From positions 1 to 64,000 of the forward strand of contig MCFE01000134.1 of NCBI GenBank assembly GCA_002104905.1: a DNA stretch of 64,000 bases, written 5' to 3'. Of this stretch, positions 10,409 through 20,953 are shown one piece after another. The first letter of the stretch is position 1. Each line of letters opens with the position of its first letter. The stretch comes from Basidiobolus meristosporus CBS 931.73. Taxonomy: Eukaryota; Basidiobolomycota; Basidiobolomycetes; Basidiobolales; Basidiobolaceae. A program made the translations under genes and the position numbers. The notes under the pieces are model-generated. The model ran no database searches and was not told where the DNA came from. It saw only the letters and a list, made by a program, of their open reading frames with translations.

Positions 10409-11287
10409 TCAACGGCGCCGTTGCTGTGCCACCTCATGCGCCGAATTCCTGCCCAGTACATCATCTCTGGTGGTCTCGGCAGCAGCTAGGATTCTCTCGC
10501 GTAGCTCGGAGGAGATCCCTAAATCTTTGCCAGCTTTGGTCAAGTTTTTCAACATCGCATCAAAATGGGAGTCGTTCAAGTCCAGCAGGCGTTTGTGGGC
10601 AGCTCGCATTCTGGTCATATTCATCTGCTTCCCTCCTAAGAGGTGAATCAGGAATGTTGTTTGCATGCGCTGGAGTCGCTCTATGTTGACTCCCTGGAAA
10701 AATAGACGTGTTTTGCGATCGGTCAGGTTGTAGTGATAGAATCGCTCTACTAGCAGCTCTACCTTGTCCTCACCCAATATATCCAGGACGGTCGACTCAC
10801 TACTTTCCCTTGAGTTGGGTCGCTCGTAGGGATTAACCAGAGGCTGATCGAAAGGGCACTTGGGGGCCGCATTAGGAGCCATGTAGACAGCTTCCGTTGA
10901 CATGGGGATATCTCTGTGATCGAACGGGCATTTTGCAGGCGCTATAGGCACAATGGATGGTTCTAGGGGTTTCTGCTGAGCTGGGCCCTTTCTGAGTCCA
11001 GTATAAGGGCATCTTGGTTGGGATGGTGGCGTTGGATGGGTGTACTCAAGCGCGGCTTGTTTGTGGGAATCACCACAAGCATGGAGTCTATCGTGAGCCA
11101 CTGTGTGAGCTTCCTGCTTACCGTAAGCTAGCGGAGAATGAGTGACTCCAGGTAGAGATTCGGGCTTCTGGGAAATGTCATAGTCCACCCGAGACTTGGA
11201 TAGATCGTTGCAAGATGCATATTTTCTAACTAAACTCTGATGATGGCTAAATTTCTTCGGGGAGAACAGGTTGCTGAAAAATCCCAT
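10409..11287 (-). CDS. Truncated (2/2) haemoglobin with Cys-Pro-rich N-terminal extension
   Basis: A single exon encodes 292 aa. Residues about 166-280 match the bacterial-type truncated globin fold: FY at 183-184 (helix B, the Tyr that usually contacts bound O2), FFQGVNIERLQRMQTTFL (CD/E region with the conserved Gln), LLGG, and AAHKRL with His231 as the expected proximal haem ligand. Helix G/H follows (SHFDAMLKNL). Such proteins bind haem and typically handle O2 or NO. The first 165 residues are not globin. They are low-complexity and carry three Cys-Pro motifs, C93-P-Y, C120-P-F and C144-P-F, the latter two in near-identical KCPFD contexts. CP dipeptides of this kind act as haem-regulatory motifs in other proteins; that role here is inference. 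The start MGFFSNLF resembles an N-myristoylation site, although position 6 is Asn rather than Ser/Thr. Confidence 0.88.
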   Translation of the reverse strand: MGFFSNLFSPKKFSHHQSLVRKYASCNDLSKSRVDYDISQKPESLPGVTHSPLAYGKQEAHTVAHDRLHACGDSHKQAALEYTHPTPPSQPRCPYTGLRKGPAQQKPLEPSIVPIAPAKCPFDHRDIPMSTEAVYMAPNAAPKCPFDQPLVNPYERPNSRESSESTVLDILGEDKVELLVERFYHYNLTDRKTRLFFQGVNIERLQRMQTTFLIHLLGGKQMNMTRMRAAHKRLLDLNDSHFDAMLKNLTKAGKDLGISSELRERILAAAETTRDDVLGRNSAHEVAQQRRR

Positions 11288-11309
11288 GTTGGCTGCAGGG
11301 AAGGGTTGG

Positions 11310-11348
11310 GGCAGGGGTAGGAGTAGGAGTAGGAGTAGGAGTAGGGGC
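11310..11348. repeat. Hexanucleotide microsatellite upstream of the globin gene
   Basis: About five to six copies of GTAGGA (AGGAGT phase; CCTACT on the transcribed minus strand) lie 25-60 nt upstream of the globin ATG, in the presumptive 5' leader. It reads SYSYSYSY in one frame, but that frame has no gene support. Confidence 0.8.
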
Positions 11349-13332
11349 TAAAGTCTTCCTGAGAAACGTTGGAGTTGGAGAATGACTTGCTGATCCCTGG
11401 AGCTGGGTGAAAGAGAAGACAAATTGCTCTGTGATCTGCTTGGTAACTGATTGCTGTAGGCACGACGATTATCCCCTCTTTTAACTGAGCTGACGTCCGG
11501 TTGAATGGCTCGCATGCATGGACGGCAGGACAGATCTGGACTCAATCGAGCACAACCCATTAATAATAAGTTCAGTCGCTGTGTATTACCCGGATACAAA
11601 CCTAAAGTGGAGACCTCAACGGCGAGATCAATAATGGAAAATGAGCCATGGCCTTGAGGGCGACCTATTAGGAAGATGTTTAACAATTCAAATGACGGGG
11701 CAATCTGGGCCAGGATACAGCAGCGGTGGGGTGGGGAGGCAATTATTGCTGCATGTCTATATGCTCTAGACTCCGTCATCGCGTTCCCAAGTGCTGACTT
11801 GGGACCCGAAAACACCAGCGGCCCCGGTGCTAATCGTATATTAAAGCACGCCAGTTTTGTAACACGCCGTGCATAAGGTTGGATAGGAGCATGGCCCAAT
11901 ACCCACCCAGCAGTTGCTCCCGCACTCATTGGAGAGCTGACTAAGACATGCATAATATCCGAGACATGGGATGAAAGCTCATCGGGAGATTGGCTTCGCC
12001 TTGTTACATTACACAGAATGATTAGTGACCACGTTGAAAAGGATCTAGAGTATCTGCTGATAATGATGTTGGAAAATCCTCTATTGGATACGAGGAAACA
12101 GTGTCCCAAAAGGATTGCCTATTTGATACACAAGAACCCTTGGATCCTAGTAAGCGATGGGAGTCTAGATGGACAATTGCATCAAATGGTCCCGATTTGT
12201 TATCCGGGAGGTAATCAACTACTGGTTTGGCATCCATGCAACCTTCCGAGGTTGTTGGGCCAGCAAGCACAGAAGAGAATCACGATGCGCCGGAGCTTCA
12301 AGCGAACCGGAGCATGGTTGCCACGAAATCCAAGACGCTCCATTACCGTCTGTTGCACCAGCACGCGAGTTTCCGATGAGCCGCAGCTACGTTCTGGGAA
12401 CACCCTCAACCCGTATTGGCCAGGTTGGTGCATCCTTCCCGAAACCAGATGAACTATTAACTTGGATGTCGGACGAACCAACAGTGGTTCTGATTAAAAA
12501 TGCCAATCACCCTTCCATCCTACAGGCTTGGGTCGGAGCCTAGCCACTAATTGAATTTGACCACCCCAATGTGCGATACATGCATAGATGCGTTCATCTT
12601 ATGGATCTGCCTCATCGTATCCCTCGTTTTCTTGTTTAGACTACCAGATTGTCAATCGCAGAATATTGCATTATATTGATGTAGGTTGTCTTATAGGCAG
12701 TTAAAAATTTTTCTGCCACCATAAACGCTTAGTCCAGAGATATGCTGGCAAAGGCCCGTTGTATAGCACGGTGCTCTATGATATACATATATGCTGCTTG
12801 CGAACTGGATACGAGGGTGCCGATTAAGCGCATGGATTCTCAAGGCTTTCCTTACACTCGCCAAGCCGGTCTGAGAATCAACCTCCGAGGGTCTGAGCCA
12901 GAGGCCCATCGCAACATAAACCTCGCCTCTCACTAACTACAGAAGAATGCACCCTCAGGCTGGCTGAGTTCTTTAACTGCGTTTTGCAAAGTGTGGAAAT
13001 TCACCGATCTTGAATGGGATCAGTCTGCGGTGAAGCCTGTTCGGAGGCAATCATTTCCAAGGACTAGATTAAGTTGTCCATTCCCCATGCCGAAAATTCT
13101 GAAGTAGGATTATCTACAAATAGGATCTAACCTCGGCCTTGAGTTTTTATTTTTGTGGACAATCGTAGATATTAGTTGATAGGCTACAACAACGGCTTTT
13201 TCAGCCAATCTCTTACTAGATTGCTCGAAAATATAACATGTTGAGTGGATAATTCCCAATTCAACCAAAGGGAATTACTTGGTTTAAAAGCCTGGACAAA
13301 CTGGCCTCTAGTGCTACGGTGTCGACTTTACC
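11349..13332. other. Intergenic between globin and cis-prenyltransferase genes
   Basis: A 2-kb gap with divergent genes on each side, so it must contain both promoters. Two moderately long frames (a minus-strand one at 11348-12109 and a plus-strand one at 12169-12543) have no recognisable domain or splice logic and I do not call them genes. A TATA-like GGTTTAAAAG lies at 13281-13290, 43 nt before the cis-prenyltransferase ATG. Confidence 0.45.
13283..13290 (+). promoter_or_regulatory. TATA-like element of the cis-prenyltransferase gene
   Basis: TTTAAAAG, 43-50 nt upstream of the ATG at 13333, in a position compatible with a fungal TATA box. Confidence 0.35.
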
Positions 13333-14551
13333 ATGGTTTTTTCCTACCTCAACTCCTCCCTTAGTACCATCTCCAACAATGTCTCCAAGAAAACGCAGAA
13401 TTTACTAATAGAAATCCTGAAATGCGGACCTATACCGCGTCACTTGGCCTTTATCATGGATGGAAATAGACGTTTTGCTAAGAAGCTTAGTGTTAGGACT
13501 GTCGAGGGCCATATTCGCGGCTACCACAAGCTGGAGGAGGTTAGCAGCTGGTTTTTGTCACTTGACCCATTGTTTCCGAATCAAAATTGAGCGATTCCTA
13601 ACCATCAGTCTTTTTAAGGTTTTGGAATGGTGCTTGAGGCTGGGTGTTAACACGGTCACTGTTTACGCATTTAGCATAGAGAATTTCAAGCGACCGAAAG
13701 AGGAAGTGGATGGCCTGATGAAGTTAGCTAAGGAGAAACTCGATTACCTATGCGAAAAATGGTTCGTCAATCCCGTGTGTAAGATAGCACCCTTATCAAA
13801 CGGTACCTAACTCCACCTTTGTACTCCAGCGATATCATCAACGAGCATCAGGTTAGGATTCAGATCCTTGGGAAATTAGACTTACTACCGAGAGATGTTT
13901 TCGAAGCGGCCCAAAGAGCGATGAAACTAACCGCACACAACACCAAGTACCTCTCGCTCGCTCCTGAATCATTTCGATATACCCACGACGCTAAGACCAA
14001 TTGCTCCACAGGGCGGTGCTCAACCTATGCTTCCCGTATACATCCAGAGACGAAATAGCGGCCTCAGTCAGGGAAGTAACTGTCAAAGCGCAACAAGGGA
14101 AAATCAGTATCGAGTAAGCTAAACAGATTGATTAACCTAAGCGTAACACGTCTTGGTTGACATGAAATTTATTCCCAGCGAAATCGACCAACAAATCATT
14201 GAGGAGCATTTGTACACACGAGGCTGTCCCCCTCTGGATATTCTAGTTCGGACTTCTGGTGAAGTACGCCTAAGTGATTTTATGCTGTGGCAGGTGGGTG
14301 CTCCGAATACCAGAACCCGCGAGCCTCTCGTTTCTCATCTTAGCTTGTTTCGTAGTGTTCAAAAGACTGCCAGATCTACTTTGCTAATGTATTGTGGCCG
14401 CAGTTCTCTATCTGGGATCTACTCCCTATCATCTTATCGTATCAAACCGAACATCCAAATTTGAAGGTAAGCCACGATTGTTAGCATTCGGTCTGTGCTG
14501 CCGCAAAACTGAATCAATTTCCACTAGAGAAAACATCTAGCTTCTAGGTAG
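13333..14551 (+). CDS. rer2: cis-prenyltransferase, dehydrodolichyl diphosphate synthase (Rer2/DHDDS type)
   Basis: Seven exons in phase: 13333-13539, 13619-13761, 13830-13946, 14012-14113, 14179-14293, 14356-14466, 14528-14551; 272 aa. The enzyme extends farnesyl diphosphate with isopentenyl units in cis to make dolichol precursors at the ER. Signatures in order: [18 protein letters not shown] with catalytic Asp43; [40 protein letters not shown]; the C-terminal pyrophosphate-binding motif [17 protein letters not shown] (Arg214, Arg220); then [14 protein letters not shown]. This is the catalytic-subunit type, not the Nus1/NgBR type, whose P-loop residues are lost. Two introns use less common donors (GTTAGC, GTTCGT), but only these restore frame and conservation. 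The last exon adds just seven residues after NLK and is the least certain part. A TATA-like TTTAAAAG lies about 45 nt upstream. Confidence 0.93.
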
Positions 14552-15280
14552 ATTGTATGATAGCCTTTGTTATACCTGTAATTGTTTTTATCCAATGAAA
14601 CCTATTTCAAACAACCCCTCACCAGCTCGAAGAAGTGCTTCCAAGACCAACCCTGATCTAAGGTTATGCAGCAAAATAACCTTATAATTGGCCCGTATTT
14701 TTATTCTATACGCACTCTTCTCACATGATTTTTATTTATACAAGCTCATTTGGTCTAGTATCAATTTATTGGTGTTCGGCACCTTCTCCCTATATATTTC
14801 CGAGTCTCGAGGGGAGCGGAATGAGCATCCCTCTATTCTTTGGCTTTTGTTAAATATTATGCGAATCGTTCATAGGGTTGTTCGGGATTGTATGCAATTC
14901 ATATTGATGTCCTGCCTGCTTACACAAGAACATGCAGGTCTTTGGTTATTTCCCTAGGGCACCAAGGCCACTGATACCTGGCAGGTCACGGTGTCGTCAT
15001 TGGCCTCTAAAATGGCAGTTTGATTCACTGATGATCTCAGCCTTCGGCATAACCCATACCGTGTATCGATTATAGAGTATTAGAGATACGTCTCTATTAT
15101 ATATTCGATTTGTTATATCAGCATGCTAGGTCCGCTTGTACCACATCAATCGTGAAATTATCAATTCCACTGTAGTATCCATTCTTCTGGTTTCTATCTA
15201 CCTTGCGCCAGTCCAAGTACCAGTGACAAATAACCAACTGACCACATTCCCAGGAGTGGCCTATATGTATTGATTTCGAA
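14552..15280. other. Intergenic between cis-prenyltransferase and Kv channel genes
   Basis: AT-rich 3' flank and upstream region for the next plus-strand gene. No domain-bearing frame or RNA gene is seen. TATATATTTCC near 14790 and TATTATATATTC near 15095 are AT tracts without clear promoter spacing. Confidence 0.45.
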
Positions 15281-18025
15281 ATGGGTCCCAAAGAAACTCA
15301 GCAAAGCCAAAACCTGAACTTGAGCCTGGAGCATACGAACTCGCTTGAGACTGTGGAGGAAGCCTATCGGAATTCAACCGACCATACGTAACATTGCTAG
15401 TGCTTCGCTTTTTGTCCACGACTGCCGTTGGCTGACACATACGTGCTTGGTATTAGGGGACACGAGTCAGGCATTAGCCTTCACCTAGACGAAATAGTTC
15501 CCGACGATTTGAGGAGCTATAGTGTGAGGCTTCTTTTGGCTCGTTGTTCCTTCTATAGCGCTAATCCTCGGTTTAAATAAGGAGGGGTCCAAGGCGGATA
15601 CGGTGACAGAGCTAAAGTTAAACCATGCGACGAGCTTTCGCGGCTGGTGCCATAAGTTTTTCGTAGAAAGCGCAAGCTGGCAGGTTAGTTGCACTGGAGT
15701 GGCGGGAAAAGAATGTTTTGGACTTAAGAACCTCTAGGCCAGAGTCTTCTATACCATCTCTCACCTACTGCTATTGCTTATGGTGGTGGCATTCTGCTTG
15801 GAGACCATGCCGTCGTTATATCAGACCGAGACCAATGGATGGATGCAGTAGGCGAATTTGGCTCCATGAACTCGAACGTCTGATCACTCAGCTGTGTATT
15901 CTTGTAGATTCTCAAGGTCGTTGGACATCTCCCTATTTGTAACCCTTAGCGTAGAGCTTATAGGGAAGTTTTGTGGCTGGCCAAATCGCTGGAGATTCTT
16001 ACTTAGTAAGACGCCCATTTTCATCATTGAATCCGTAGTCTCTCCAGCCTCAATTAATCTAGATCTCCTTACGAGATTTCAAGAATTTACTGGATATGAT
16101 AACCCTCACCCCGTTCTTTGTGGTCATTTTCTTCGCCCCGGGATCGACGTCGGTTCGTAAACAGTTTAAACAGGAGGGCAAAAGCTACAAGACTTAACGA
16201 AGTGGCCAGTCGTTTTTTAGGGTCTTTAGACTTTTCAAAGTGTTCTCACTGCTGAAAATCTTCGGAGTGAACCAGTATTCACCAGGGCTTTTTGTAAGTA
16301 TGCGTGCCCCACACTGCTTCAAGGGTACTATACTGACTGCACACATGCCGCTAGGTAACCTCTCTAGCCATCAAACGCAGCGCTGTTCAGATCATGATCG
16401 TCTCATTGTATCTCGTTGTAACTCTCCTGATCTCGTCCAGCCTAATCTTCTATGTTGAGCAAGGAGAGTACGACCAAGCAACTCGCGTGTGGATGCGAAA
16501 TGTAGATGGCCAGCTACAGCCAAGGTATGCTTGTGTTTTGCTGACTAGTCATCATCATCAAGCCCTCATGATATACATCCGCTGCTCAGCCCTTTTCAAT
16601 CTATCGTCCACTCATTCTATTGGTCAATTGTTACGCTGACCACAACTGGTTATGGTAAGAAAATCCAATCTTGAGCTGAGATTTTCTGTACACTAATACC
16701 ACCATTGCCATACAAGGTGACGAGGTTCCTGTTACTCCATTGGGAAAATTGGTAACCGGATTCACTATGTTGTGTGGGGTTATGGTAAGCTAAAGTGAAT
16801 GGTGGCCCACCATTCATGTGTGAGCTAACGGCTGTTGGCTGGTGTAGGTGATTGCTTTGCCTACGTCTATCATTGGGGCCAACTTGGTGTCTGAATGGGA
16901 AAACTACAACCGGATAAAATTTCAAGCGGAGTTCAAGCATTCAAAAACCATCAATAATGCTCCATTGCCGGACCTTCCCAGTGAGAGAAAGAAGAAAATA
17001 GCCGTTCTCCGCCACCACAACAAACTCATGGTAAACATGATATCGGAGATCCAAGAAAAGCTGTATGATGTAAGTGCCTAGGTTTGCTTTGGCCAGTTGG
17101 TTGATATGTCAAGCGGCTAACCCCTCGGCTGTGCTAGATAAACCCCCCTCATTTCTATATAGAATACAAGAGGCTCTCTCAGAAATATTTAGACATGAAA
17201 GCGAGAATGGGTGAGTTGGAGGCTGAGCTCGAGAGGTATAGAAAACAGGCACATAATGGGAGTGACAACGACCCTGGCTCCTCCACCATGTCAGGCTTCC
17301 TTCAACCGTTTCGGAAGTTCCGTACTGAATCTAGCTTTCGCGACGATCAATCCACTTTATCACATTCCCATAGGCACCGGAAAAAAAACTTCCTCCACTC
17401 GTTGCTTCCTCGCCATCATACATCAGACGAGCATCTGAATTACTGGCAAAAGCCCTACGCGATCTCCACCGACATGGTTTCCGAACCATTTGCACCGCGG
17501 CCCTTCAATCAAAGCACGCGTAGCAATGAGTCCAGTACCAACTCAGATCCACTAAAACCCCCCGAAGTCGGACTATGCTCGGAGGCTGATTTGCTCAACG
17601 AGGATGGTTCAGTGGATGCGTCCGTTTCTAACGGAAATCAGCATCATCCATTCGAACACGCAAGTACAGATCGCTCCATTGATTATTCTCGAGCTCCTCA
17701 GCCAGTGGCGGTGAGAAAAAGTGCCATTTCAATGCCATTCGTGCATAGCCTCTACACCGGCTCTGCTACAAAGCAATCGGCTGAAGTCCCCCACAAATCC
17801 AATTTGAAATCCCTTCCCGAGATCACGTTTGTTTCGCCCTCTCCTTCTCCTTCTCCCTCCCCCTCGCCTTCCCCATTGTCGAACCCCTCAACCAACGAGG
17901 AAACCCAACCCGAATATCAAGCCATCCTCATAGATACATTACCGCCTGACTCCACCACGAACTTCGGGCTCAGCGAAACTGATAATCACGGTGATGACAA
18001 CGGAAACCATGATTCTATTCGCTAG
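15281..18025 (+). CDS. Voltage-gated potassium channel (Kv-type, six transmembrane segments)
   Basis: Twelve exons in phase: 15281-15387, 15457-15521, 15559-15683, 15738-15847, 15908-16005, 16076-16152, 16210-16293, 16355-16524, 16590-16654, 16717-16784, 16848-17069, 17138-18025; 692 aa. Landmarks: NHATSFRGW before S1; S1 ends FCLETMPSL (about 104-125); S2 contains VELIGKFCGWP; S3 is NLLDMITLTPFFVVIFF; S4 (about 195-215) has R-x2-R-x2-K-x5-K spacing; S5 is about 230-255; pore helix FYWSIVTL leads to the K+ filter TTTGYGD (296-302, codon 301 split by an intron); S6 is LCGVMVIALPTSIIGANL. No T1 tetramerisation domain is visible in the ~95-residue N terminus. The long C tail has a predicted coiled coil (about 405-430), which might drive assembly, and an SPSPSPSPS run. 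It should conduct K+ at the plasma membrane on depolarisation. Weak point: intron 2 would be only 37 nt, so exon 2/3 may need revision. Confidence 0.9.
17838..17878 (+). repeat. Ser-Pro coding microsatellite in the channel tail
   Basis: Imperfect TCTCCT/TCCCCC-type hexanucleotide repeats encode about seven SP dipeptides followed by LS. Length variation between strains is likely. Confidence 0.75.
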
Positions 18026-19789
18026 TCACTCACGCAAAAGCAAATGTATACTACTCCCTCGTTATTTCCTAGACTCTAGCATATATATAAAGTACCCACC
18101 CACCCCTTGGAATAGGGGAAAGAAAGCAACCTGATACCCGAATGATCGAGTAATCGTGATCGCTCCACGACCCCTCAGATGTGAGTGTGTTCCTGGAACA
18201 CGATGTCCAACAATAGAAATCATTGGGACACAGGCGCTGATAATGGTGAACTGCAATGGTGAAGGGGGTGAGACCAATTTCTGCGCGCCATCTCAGCGGC
18301 TTGTACGGTGTATACCAACTGGCCCAAGCTGGGGTGGAGAAGAGTGGGGTGTGCGTCTGACCGTGTCTCACCATTTCTGGCCTTCTGGATGTGGTTGGCT
18401 GCAATGCATCTTATGGCCGGTTCCCTGCCATACCAATTCGCCAAGCCTTAATCCCGTCCCGTCGACTGTTTGGCACGATCCAAGCCATGGTGACCACCGA
18501 TTGACGCATCTGCAATGCTAGCGAAGGTTTGCGACCTGACGGGGATGCCGGATGCGGCTTATTCTACTCAGCGCCATAATTATGCGTCCATTTAGTGGCA
18601 AGCAAGCCAATGGGTATGGACCTTGCGAAGTGGGTGTACGTCAAGGGAGCCAGCATGGGCTCTGGGCAAGATAGACCTGCAAAATATGTTAAGGATGGTG
18701 CGTGCTGCAACTCCATCCGACTCGTGCTATGCAACGGGCCTCAAAAGGAACGAGAATGATCAGGTCCTAACCGGAATTTCTGCGTCAAATGTGGCGCTCT
18801 ATAGGTTTTTCGAGCCATAGGGGCCAATGAATGGAATTGCTCTAGCGGTAGGTTTCATGGACCGTGGCCAACGTGCACGTGAACTGTGTGAAATGATCAA
18901 CGGCTTGATCTACTCCTTCGAAGCGTGGAGCGGTTGGATTCTTGAGCGGCACTACACGAGATAGCCGCTTGATTGCCGGGGATGCGATGCAAGTGCCATA
19001 TAGCATGGGAATCTTGGTGTCTCAGGTCGGCTTGCGTGCTGTGGTTCACAGTGCAGACTGCCTTTGGCAGGACACAACGCCCATCCCCGTAGGTGCCTAA
19101 ACTCCGCATGCGTAGCCAACGTCAGTTCCGATTCAGAGCTCGACGTATTGCATGCCGAATCGAGCTAGTTTTTAATATCTCAGCGATGATCGGCATCTGA
19201 AAGGCGGTCCAATGGCCGTGAGGTAGGCCCACATTCTAGATGATCACGAACCGATGCCATCTACCACCAGTTGCACAGGAGGAAATCAATCGAGGCTGAT
19301 GTGTGTCCGACATTGATCTTATTATCATTGATGGACAATCTGTCAATCTAGCATGTGTGGAGATGCTCATGATCTTGGTGTCCCACTTGCAGTGAGTGAT
19401 AGGCCATAGATGCGGCGGAGTATCCATCCATCTCTCGGTATCTACCCCGTCGCTAATGGCTGGTGGCGGAGGAGACCTCGCCAGTTTCGAATAGGAGAGA
19501 CGTTACGATCTACTTCACGTTACATGGATGGTACGACGTGGAGATCCAAATGGGCACATCACAAGATTCCCTCCAAAGCAGATTTCCTAATCCCTCAATG
19601 GTTTTGGCCCCCCTACCCCAGATCCTCACACGGTACCTCATCGATGCTGCAATCTCTGGCCCAACCCGCTGACACATGGAGGCGTGTGCCAACCCCAGAC
19701 GAGCGGGGAATAAAGCTAGATAAACCGTCCACTTCCCCTCATCGAACAAGCAGTCATTCAATTCGCCCTGCTCTCGCCAATTCAGCGTC
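18026..19789. other. Intergenic upstream of PDH E1-alpha
   Basis: A 1.76-kb gap between two plus-strand genes. Frames extending into the PDH gene in other phases are shadows. No repeat, RNA gene or domain seen. Confidence 0.5.
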
Positions 19790-20953
19790 ATGCTTCGCAC
19801 CTTTGTTCGCCTTCGTGCCGCTGTGCCCAGGGCCAGCTCGGTCCGCTCTTTCAGCACCGGTGTTTCCGTGTTCCAGCAACACGTTTTCAAGCTGGACGAG
19901 TCCGATTTCATCCCTCACAACTGCGAGGCCCCTTCCCTTGAGGTGTCCTTCAGCAAAGACGAGCTGCTCCAGATTTACACCGAAATGAACACTGTACGTC
20001 GTTTGGAGATGGCCGCCGACGCCATGTACAAGGCGAAGATGATCCGAGGCTTCTGCCACTTGTGCACTGGCCAAGAGGCGGTCGCTATCGGTATGGAGAA
20101 GGCCATCACCCCCAAGGATCATGTGATCACCTCCTACAGATGCCACGGATTCACCTGGATCCGCGGTGGCAGCATCAAAAGCGTCTTGGCCGAGTTGATG
20201 GGTCGCAAGGATGGTATCTCCCAAGGGAAGGGCGGCTCGATGCACATGTTCTCCAACCGTTTTTACGGTGGTAACGGTATCGTCGGCGCCCAAGTACCTC
20301 TGGGGGCTGGGCTAGCCTTCACGTCACAGTACACCGAGGATGGCTCCTGCTCTTTTGGTCTATACGGCGACGGAGCGGCCAACCAAGGCCAGGTTTACGA
20401 AGCCTTCAACATGGCGAAGCTCTGGAACCTCCCTGCGGTTTTCGTTTGCGAGAACAACCTCTACGGTATGGGTACCTCTGCTGAACGTTCCAGCGCCAAC
20501 GTGGAGTACTTCAAGCGCGGCGACTATATCCCAGGTATCAAGGTCAATGGCATGGACGTCCTTTCGGTCTACCAAGCTTGTAAGTACGCTCGCGAGTGGA
20601 CCACTTCCGGTAAGGGTCCGATCATTTTGGAGATGCATACCTACCGTTACGGTGGCCATTCCATGTCCGATCCTGGTACCACCTACCGTACTCGCGAGGA
20701 GGTCCAGACCATGCGCAGCACCAGAGACCCCGTCACCGGCCTCAAGGCCCGGTTATTGAACGAGGGGATCGCCACCGAGGAGGAGTTGAAGAGCATCGAG
20801 AAGCGAACACGTAAAATCGTGGACGAGGAGGCGGCCGCCGCGAAGGCCTCCCCAGAGCCCGAGGTCCAGGAGCTTTGGACCGATATCTACGCCCCCGGAA
20901 GCGAGCCGAAATTCCTGCGTGGTCGCCATAGCCAGGAGGTTCATCACTACTAA
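19790..20953 (+). CDS. pda1: Pyruvate dehydrogenase E1 component, alpha subunit (mitochondrial)
   Basis: A single uninterrupted exon of 387 aa, the expected length. The N terminus (MLRTFVRLRAAVPRASSVRSF) is Arg/Ala/Ser-rich without acids, a classic mitochondrial presequence. With the beta subunit it decarboxylates pyruvate using thiamine diphosphate and feeds the E2 lipoyl domain. The ThDP/Mg motif begins GDGAANQGQ at residue 193 and ends ENN at 221-223. YRYGGHSMSDPG (about 285-296) holds His290 and the regulatory serine, Ser293 here, that PDH kinases phosphorylate in other eukaryotes; TYRTREE follows. RCHGFTWIRGG and GKGGSMHMF are also as expected. Codon use is strongly C/G-ending and, unlike the channel and prenyltransferase genes, there are no introns, consistent with a highly expressed housekeeping gene. 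A CT-rich tract at 21,048-21,090 lies in the 3' flank. Confidence 0.97.
   Translation: MLRTFVRLRAAVPRASSVRSFSTGVSVFQQHVFKLDESDFIPHNCEAPSLEVSFSKDELLQIYTEMNTVRRLEMAADAMYKAKMIRGFCHLCTGQEAVAIGMEKAITPKDHVITSYRCHGFTWIRGGSIKSVLAELMGRKDGISQGKGGSMHMFSNRFYGGNGIVGAQVPLGAGLAFTSQYTEDGSCSFGLYGDGAANQGQVYEAFNMAKLWNLPAVFVCENNLYGMGTSAERSSANVEYFKRGDYIPGIKVNGMDVLSVYQACKYAREWTTSGKGPIILEMHTYRYGGHSMSDPGTTYRTREEVQTMRSTRDPVTGLKARLLNEGIATEEELKSIEKRTRKIVDEEAAAAKASPEPEVQELWTDIYAPGSEPKFLRGRHSQEVHHY

Noticed and set aside
11348-12109. 253-codon open frame on the minus strand upstream of the globin gene
   Set aside because: No domain, irregular composition, no convincing start and no splice partner. It overlaps the microsatellite and the probable promoter; chance frame in GC-balanced DNA.
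12169-12543. 124-codon plus-strand frame (and the overlapping 12018-12452 frame)
   Set aside because: No recognisable domain or promoter context; two overlapping phases look equally coding, which argues for neither.
19410-20293. Long frames overlapping PDH E1-alpha on both strands
   Set aside because: Shadows of a strongly GC3-biased coding gene; only the 19,790 frame has conserved motifs.
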